NCBI RefSeq assembly: GCF_029962835.1
Contig: NC_080578.1
Coordinates: 50,771,001 to 50,835,000, forward strand
DNA from: Magnolia sinica
Taxonomy: Eukaryota; Streptophyta; Magnoliopsida; Magnoliales; Magnoliaceae
Reading direction: 5' to 3'
DNA: 64,000 nt
Position 1 is the stretch's first letter. Every line of letters begins with the position of its first letter. The notes beneath the pieces were generated by a model, which was given only the letters and a program-made list of their open reading frames with translations, searched no databases and had not been told where the DNA came from. Positions 57,749-64,000 of this stretch are shown one piece after another. A program made the translations under genes and the position numbers.

Positions 57749-59239
57749 TGTTGAGTGTCAAATATTACATATTTTTCCCATTTTTATCCTGGTTTTATGA
57801 ACATGATAATGCTTAATGATATATTTTATACATGTTTGTGTTGCAAGGTGAGTTTTAGAGCATGGATTGAAAAGAATGCTAAAAGCATTGATTTAATGCT
57901 CAAGAATTACCAAGGAAAAGAACAAATCTTTGGAGACCCAGATTGAATATTTCAAGACCTTAAGATCCAAGAAAATCAGGTGGAGAAGGAAGTTCAAAGT
58001 GCAAAGTGCAAAAATTAACAACATTAGAATTAATCTTGTCATCGACCACTGTTTGATGACATCAAAGCCAGAGTTCGATGACATCAAACACAGCTCGATG
58101 ACATCGACTCTTTACATGAAAATCAAGTTAATTGTTGGACACGTTAGATGCAATTCTCGAGTACTCGAAGCCTTGCTCGATGAAATCAACGAATTGCTCG
58201 ATGACATTGAAGTCTATTCGGTGGCATCGAATGTATTGAAGAATTTTGAAGCAACTCGCTGGACTATTTTGGACACTTTGTCAATTACTCAAAGACAATT
58301 CGATGACATCGAAGGTTTGTTTGATGACATGAAAAGTTATACAGTGCGAAAAAAGTTATGAAGTGCGTAAATGTGCAACTTTCGGAATTCAACTTACATT
58401 CAAAGTCATTGAACCCATTACACAGAGTTACACATATTGCATAAATTGAGGCGGTTTTGCGAAACCGACAAATATGGGGTTCCTACAGACTTTTTAGGAT
58501 GTTTAAGGTTTTGAGAAGAAGAGCCAAGGGGTGGAGAAGCATCCCAAGAGGTTTTTTTTCTTTATTTATTTATTTATTAATGATTTCTTTCAGGGTTTTG
58601 GATCCAATCATGTCTATGGTTGGCTAAACCTCTTAGCTAGGATTAAGAGGTGAGGCTTGTAGCATGTTGTGATGTTTTTCTTATTTTGATGTTCTTGTTG
58701 AACCTATTTGATTTCTAGTTAATTTTAAGGAATACTTTCTGTTTTTAATGGTTTATTGTGACTTAAATTACAGTAAATCTGCGATAGTTTTAAGTATCTT
58801 CTTTTCTTATTTGAGATTGTGGGATTGGTAAATTTTGTTCTTAGCCATTGTCTCCTGGGCATGGTTGGGTGATGGAATCCCTTCCAAATCTTCACAATTC
58901 TCCTTCTTTGAGGCTAGATCAATGAGAAGTTCAAAGATTTGACTATCTCTTTCTCCAATTGAATAGGATAAGACTCTAATTCCAGTTGGGATTCCTGAAT
59001 CAAGAAAGGTAGCATCTCAATTGCTACAAGTGGATCCATGGCACCCTAGTTCCAACTTTTAATTGATGGTTTAAACAATATTCACAATTATTCCTTTTAT
59101 TTCAAATTTCTAATTAGATTTTCTTCTAGTTCTACTCCTAGTTATTTTCAGAAATGTACAAGATTAGTCCATGTGGATTCGACCTCGTTCTCACCGAGAT
59201 TGTTACTACATCGCGACCCTACACTTGGGGTTGTAAACA
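57749..59239 (+). repeat. Athila-2 5' LTR
   Basis: Starts TGTTGAGTGTCAAATATTAC, ends TTGTAAACA; 1491 bp. The end region matches Athila-1 closely (CCTACACTTGGGGTTGT). Confidence 0.92.
58031..58345 (+). promoter_or_regulatory. U3 dyad array of Athila-2
   Basis: About nine monomers of TCGATGACATCGA type, including the perfect odd palindrome TTCGATGACATCGAA at 58299-58313. Occupies the position held by GACCAGTC dyads in Athila-1. Confidence 0.82.
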
Positions 59240-59245
59240 AGTTTT

Positions 59246-59263
59246 TGGCGCCATTGCTGGGGA
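59246..59263 (+). other. Athila-2 primer-binding site (tRNA-Asp)
   Basis: TGGCGCCATTGCTGGGGA, close to the Athila tRNA-Asp site. Confidence 0.9.
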
Positions 59264-59639
59264 CTAATGGTGGCGATTTTCTGAATTTATTTGGTTTTAG
59301 AATTAGGTTAAGATTAGGGTTAACTTTCTGTTTTATTTTTAAGTTAAGAATTTTTCTGCTCTATTTTTTAAAACTTTGTTTTCTATTTTGGAAGATTCTA
59401 ACATAGCAATCTCCAATCTGATAACCTCTTTCTAATTCTATCTCTATTTTAGATCTCTTATTTGTTTTAGTTTTTTTTTTTTAGTTTAGGTTTAGTTACT
59501 TGAAGGCTTCGAGTGTTTCATGCCCATGTGGGTTCATGACAACACTCGACCTCTCTTAAGTGAGGGAGGATTGGTCGAAGGGTTGCTTATCCATCATAGG
59601 ATTAGACACCACCGAACATGGTCAGAGTTGAGAGAAGTG
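59264..59639 (+). other. Athila-2 leader
   Basis: T-rich, no accepted ORF. Near its end it shares words with the Athila-1 leader (GAGTGTTTCATGCCCA.GTGGGT). Confidence 0.7.
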
Positions 59640-60585
59640 ATGGCTACAAATTAACCTCTAAATCCACCTCAACCTTCTGTTGAGGAAATCCATGATGAAA
59701 ACGAGGTGCAGAATGCACCCCCGCTCGTACACTACGAGATTTCTTACAACTGGCGGGGGTGAGCACGCCTTCTTATATGGTTTTTCCAGAAAATACATGA
59801 AACATGGATATCAAGCTAGGAGTAATCCAACTCCTTCCAAAGTTCCATGGACTTAAATTTGAAAGTCTATATTTACACTTGAAAAAGTTTGATGAGATCA
59901 TATCCACTTTATATTTTCCTAATGTGTCTGAGGACACGGTGAGGCTGAAACTCTTCCCCTTCTTGAAAGAGAAAGCTAAGACGTGGTTGCACTCACTACG
60001 TCCATGATCTATTGGTAGATGGAACGACATAACAAGGGAGTTCATAAAGAAATTCTTCCCATATTATAAAATGAAAACACTTAGAAAATCGATCATGACC
60101 TTTGCCCAAAGGGAAGTTAAAATATTCTTCCAATGTTGGGAGCGGTTCAAAGATCTTATTAGTTCGCGCCCACAACCTAGTTTTGAAACGTGGCGAATAA
60201 CAAGTTTCTTCTACGATGGACTGACATCTTCCATGCGCCAAATGGTCGAGACATTGTGCAATGAGGAAATCATGAGCAAAGATGTCAATGATGTGTGAGA
60301 TTATTTTGATGAAGTTACTGAAAACACACAATCATGGGGCATCTCTCCTAGACCCATTACTACTTATAAGCCTGCTCAATGAAAGGAGAGGGGTGGAATA
60401 TACTTGTTTAAAGAGAAAGACGATCTAAATGCTAATGTGGCTAATCTCACAAGGAAACTCGAGGCTATGAAACTTAAGAAGGATAAGGCTAAGGAAATTG
60501 TTTACGGTATTTGTGCTTGTAATGTTCATACAACTGAAAATTGTCCAACAATACCTGCTTTTCAAGAAATATCAAATGAGCAATC
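59640..60585 (+). pseudogene. Athila-2 gag (partial, cut by Copia-3)
   Basis: ATG at 59640, then an early in-frame TAA. Core blocks: LKFESLYLHLKKFDEI, TVRLKLFPFLKEKAKTWL, REFIKKFFP, CWERFKDLI, FFYDGLTSSMRQMVETL. Later DKAKEIVYGICACNVHTTENC and TIPAFQEISNEQS, where the Copia-3 LTR begins. Several stops and frame changes. Clearly homologous to Athila-1 gag. Unlike that copy it retains the FHGL block before LKFES. Confidence 0.9.
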
Positions 60586-62377
60586 TGTAAGTGCCATAGT
60601 TTATAGCCCTGTGTGTTGTCAAATTTGTGGTGCCAAAGACACTACTATGAAGCTTGCATATATGAAGAACAATGCTCTACTCAAGATCAATTTGGATTAA
60701 CAATCACTGTTCACAAGTCAAGACTCGAGAAAGTGAGATTGTTATCAAGATCTCAAGATGCATTCAAGATCTACCTCAAGATCTCAAGAAGCTTTCAAGT
60801 ATGAGCTCCATCAAGACTTCAAAGGTCACATGTCTCTTATGTTCAATGTCCTTACTTCACTCCTGAGGTATGACTGACCTTAGGTTGACCATTAGAGTAG
60901 GTAATTTTGGATACATAATTCATATGTTTTCTATAAGTGAGTTTGGTCTGTTCTAAGACTAGTCTTGGACTTTGTTCGACTAGTCCTAACACTGCTTCGA
61001 CCTGTCTAAGAAATTCCTGGATCGGTCGTAAGTTTGTTACAAAAATTAAAAATTTTCTGTTAGGCTTCGACTAGTCCTAGGGACTGTTCGACTAGTCGTA
61101 GGTACAGTGTAGACTGCATCTTCGACCTGTCGTAGAGCTACGACTCAATGTACAGCGCTGAAATTCAACTTGCTTCAACTACTCGTGTGAACCTACGACC
61201 AGTCGTAGGAGACCCACGACCAGTCGTAAAATTGCCAAATCTTATCGCGCCCAAAATTTTCAAATATCTGTTGGTTCTACGATCAGTCGTAGAGGTCCTT
61301 AGACCAGTCGAAGGTGTGATTTGCTCACTTATAAATAGAGCACGAATCTCAGAATAAAATATGAACTTTAAGCTAAAAATTTTCGATCTTCTGAGAGATA
61401 AGTCTGTGCTCCATATAAGCTAAGTGTGCATATTTAATATTCTCTTTATTTAGCTTTCTTAATTGATTTTGTTTCTTGCATTCCAATCTAATCTGAAAAG
61501 AGGAATTGTTGTTTTCCTTTTTTTGGAATCAAAATTAATTAGAGCTAGCCCTTTTGTTTTAATTTAAAATCTATTAGAACCTATAACCATTATAAAGTGA
61601 GTATTGGACATTGAACTTTGACATTCAAATCTCTACTCTGACTTGGTTCTTCTAGGCTGCTACAGCGAAGGAGAAAATCAGGTATTTTACAATTTGTGTA
61701 ATTTACATTGTTTGGTTTTGTTTGAGGTTAAGCTAGAAAAATCTCAAAGTTATTGGTTATCTGAGGAGAGCCAGAAAACTCAGAAGTGAGGGTTTTTGAA
61801 TTGTGTAAGCCCTTTGAAAAAGACACAATTGTGAAGGTTTTGGGTGAACCTGTGAAAACCTATTTGATAGTGAATGCTAATATCCCCTGTGTGAGGATAT
61901 TAGGAGTAGAGTAGCATTCTGTGTGGCTGTTGCTTAACAATTGGTGAACACACAGGCGAACCACTATAATTCTTTGTGTTGTGGATGTGTGATTTATATT
62001 TCCTATCTTTTATCATTCAGAATTGTGGAATGTATGTGTGGATGTGAATGTTGTAAATTTTACATTTCAAGCACAGTGGGGAATGTTGTAATAATTTAGA
62101 TTTACATTACAGCATTATATTTTTGCTATCTCTTTATTACGTTGTGCTTCTGTTTCTCTATTTGTTCTAGAAATAAGGTTGTCCTACCATAAACTTTGGT
62201 TTTTGGTGTAAGGTTGTCCTTAGAACAATTTGTGTTTCTATTTCTCTATTTTAGGTTGCTTTCCATTCCTATTCTGTGATTGCTATCTATTCTTTATTTC
62301 ATATTCCGCTGTATTTATTTTTAATTTGATATAGTCCTCTTCACCCCCCCCCCAAGACATATAGCTTGGCCATTTCA
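60586..62377 (+). repeat. Copia-3 5' LTR
   Basis: 1792 bp, TGTAAGTGCC to GGCCATTTCA, with intact TG...CA ends. Same organisation as the Copia-1 LTR. Confidence 0.93.
60950..61337 (+). promoter_or_regulatory. U3 dyad array and TATA box of Copia-3
   Basis: About nine dyads such as CTACGACCAGTCGTAG and CCACGACCAGTCGTA near 61190-61230, then TATAAATA at 61330-61337. Confidence 0.82.
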
Positions 62378-62379
62378 AG

Positions 62380-62392
62380 TGGTATTGGAGCC
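62380..62392 (+). other. Copia-3 primer-binding site (tRNA-Met, diverged)
   Basis: TGGTATTGGAGCC, two nt after the LTR end; differs from the usual TGGTATCAGAGCC at two or three positions. Confidence 0.85.
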
Positions 62393-62462
62393 TAATAGCT
62401 CGTTTTTATTGTTGCTACTTTTTCGATTAATTTCCTGAGATAATCAACCCGAACTTTGTAAA

Positions 62463-64000
62463 ATGTCAAATTTTGATAGCCTATCAGTCACTAGGCCTCC
62501 ACTATTTGATGGCTCCAATTATGCCTATTGGAAAGCTAGGATGAGAATCTTCCTCAAATCAATGGATGAGAGTGTGTGGCAAGCCACAATGATTGAATGG
62601 AACCCACCTACCACTGAAGTGACTGGTATTGATGGTTCAAAATCAATGAAAGTAATACCATATTTCTCATGGATCACCCTTAAGAAAAATGAAAGTAGTG
62701 ACAATGCAAAAGCACTAAATGCAATCACTTGCGCACTATCACCGGATGAGTTCAAAAGAATCATATCCTGTGATACTGCAAAGCAAGCCTAGGATATATT
62801 AGAAATGACACATGAGGGTACTACAATTGTCAAAAAATCTAAAGTCCAACTCCTCACAATTAAATTTGAAGAAATTCATATGGAGGAAAATGAAATGTTT
62901 ATGGACTTTTACATAAGATTAAATGACATTGTAAACTCAATGTGGGGTCTTGGCGATAAAATCCTAGAAAGTAAAGTGTGTGCAAAGATACTACGCTCAC
63001 TTCCTAAACGGTTCAACTCTAAGGTAACCGCAATCCAGGAACTTCGTGATATGGATAATATGAGGGTAGAAGAACTAGTTGGTTCTTTATAAACCTATAA
63101 GTTAAACTTTAATGCTCCTAAAAGTAAATCCATTGTTTTCAAATCTTCTAAAGTTATTTCTCAAGAAAACTCAGATTTAGAAAATTCTGAAGACGATATG
63201 GCTCTTTTAGTGAAGAAATTTTACAAGATTTTCAAAAGTGAGAAAAGGGTAGATTTTCAAAAATTAAATGATAAGAAAAGATCTAAACCTGGATCTAAAA
63301 GTTGGAAGTCTTTGAAATATAGTCAATGTTACAACTGCCAAGAGTATGGGCACTTAGCAAACAAATGTCCTAAAAAGAACAAAACAAAAGGAATGGGTAT
63401 GTTGGCTATTTGGGATGAATCATCTAATTCTGAAGCTTCTTCTAAATCAGAAGATTCTGAAACCGAGTCGGGCAGTGAAGTTAAAGCCCTTATGACTTTA
63501 GCCAAATTCACTTTTTCAGATCATGATGATTCGACTAGCGAAGAAAATCTGAATAGTGATTATGAAAATGAAGATGATCTTCAAGATGCTTACAATGCCC
63601 TATACAAGGAAAGTTGTAAAATTGCTGTCAAACTTAAAATTCAAAAAGAAAAGTTTTTTAAACTCAAAGAATGTTTTGAATCACTTGGTTTAGAAAAATC
63701 CCAAATTTCAGATTGTTTTGAAAAATCAAAATGCGATTTAGAATTCAAAGCCTCGTTGATTGAAAATCTGAAATCTGAAAATGAGATACTTAAAAATAAA
63801 GTATCTTCTCTTCTGAGTTTAAAGGATACATGGAGGTATGCCCAATGAGATCCAAAGTTAGAAAAACTATTATCCGGATCAAGAAAAAGTGGCGATCGAT
63901 CCAGATTGGGCTATGATAAGAATATAACTCCTAATCAAAAGTATACTCCTCCCAAGTTTGTGAAAGGAGAGTCCTTAAACTCAAAAGGGAAAAGTACTTA
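62463..64000 (+). pseudogene. Copia-3 gag (partial at window end)
   Basis: Starts at ATG 62463 (MSNFDSLSVTRPPLFDGSN). One frame throughout with only three stops (62790, 63090 and 63846), all explicable by a single base change. Blocks: YAYWKARMRIFL, LSPDEFKRIISCDTAKQA, KILRSLPKRFNSKVTAIQEL, MRVEELVGSL. Intact zinc knuckle CYNCQEYGHLANKC at 63327-63368. Acidic Ser-rich segment, then a long coiled-coil region (LKIQKEKFFKLKECFE, LIENLKSENEIL) ending in SLKDTWRYA. Typical SIRE-type gag; protease and pol lie outside the window. Confidence 0.92.

Larger units (their letters stand above)
57749..60585 (+). mobile_element. Athila-2: 5' part of an Athila-type element, cut by Copia-3
   Basis: 5' LTR, tRNA-Asp primer site, leader and most of gag, then the Copia-3 LTR at 60586. 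The remainder should resume to the right of the window. It is a different subfamily from Athila-1, judged by the LTR dyads and leader. Confidence 0.9.
60586..64000 (+). mobile_element. Copia-3: SIRE/Maximus-type copia element, right part outside window
   Basis: 5' LTR, tRNA-Met primer site and gag. Inserted into the gag of Athila-2; left flanking 5 nt are CAATC. The right TSD and pol are beyond the window. It has the fewest disruptions of the three copia copies in the part that can be compared. Confidence 0.93.

Noticed and set aside
58031..58361. 143-codon ORF spanning the Athila-2 dyad array
   Set aside because: Open only because the repeat unit avoids stops in that frame; it sits in LTR U3, just upstream of the expected promoter.
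1..64000. Search for tRNA, rRNA, DNA-transposon terminal inverted repeats and intact host exons
   Set aside because: Nothing convincing found by reading. The tRNA-like words present are LTR primer sites.

Overview
This is plant nuclear DNA made almost entirely of LTR retrotransposons inserted into one another. I found no ordinary host gene, tRNA, rRNA, CRISPR array or prokaryotic feature. The evidence is the presence of Ty1/copia and Ty3/gypsy gag-pol families typical of angiosperms, primer sites for initiator-Met and Asp tRNAs, 5-bp target-site duplications (TSDs) and plant-type LTRs. I cannot name the species. The long LTRs rich in GTGGGCCCAC-like words fit a large-genome angiosperm, perhaps a magnoliid, but that is only an impression.

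Names used below. Copia-1 (1-6108, +), Copia-2 (20654-25479, +) and Copia-3 (60586 to window end, +) are SIRE/Maximus-type copia elements. Gypsy-1 (6109-27434, -) is a gypsy element whose 5' LTR is split by other insertions. LARD-1 (11256-19759, +) has giant LTRs and no genes. Athila-G (27435-28268 and 40265-40716, -) is an Athila-type LTR. Gypsy-2 (28269-40264, -) is a Tekay-like element. LTR-F1 (40717-41246, -) is a copia LTR fragment. LTR-F2 (41945-43175 and 52973-53285, -) is a copia solo LTR. Athila-1 (43176-52972, +) is a complete but dead Athila element. LTR-J (53754-57589, +) is a solo LTR. Athila-2 (57749 to at least 60585, +) is an Athila 5' end.

The nesting can be read from the TSDs. 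LTR-F1 is cut by Athila-G. Athila-G is cut by Gypsy-2 (TSD AGAAC) and abuts Gypsy-1. Gypsy-1 is cut by LARD-1 (TSD CATAT) and Copia-2 (TSD CATAA), and abuts Copia-1. On the right, LTR-F2 (TSD GTCAC) is cut by Athila-1 (GGTAC/GGTAG), LTR-J sits in older sequence (TSD ATTTA), and Athila-2 is cut by Copia-3. Very little is older than these insertions: 41247-41944, 53286-53753 and 57590-57748.

Every coding region is broken by stop codons, frameshifts or deletions. The best preserved are the Gypsy-2 protease/RT/RNase H/integrase, the Copia-1 RT-RNase H and the Copia-3 gag.

Two observations stand out. First, short dyad-symmetric words of the general form TCGA-N4/5-TCGA are arrayed upstream of the TATA box in LTRs of two unrelated superfamilies. 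The centre differs from family to family but the geometry is kept. Second, one envelope-like / putative plant transposon protein domain occurs downstream of pol in a copia element and upstream of gag in a gypsy element. In the copia copy it carries a 54-nt patch copied from the RNase H gene.
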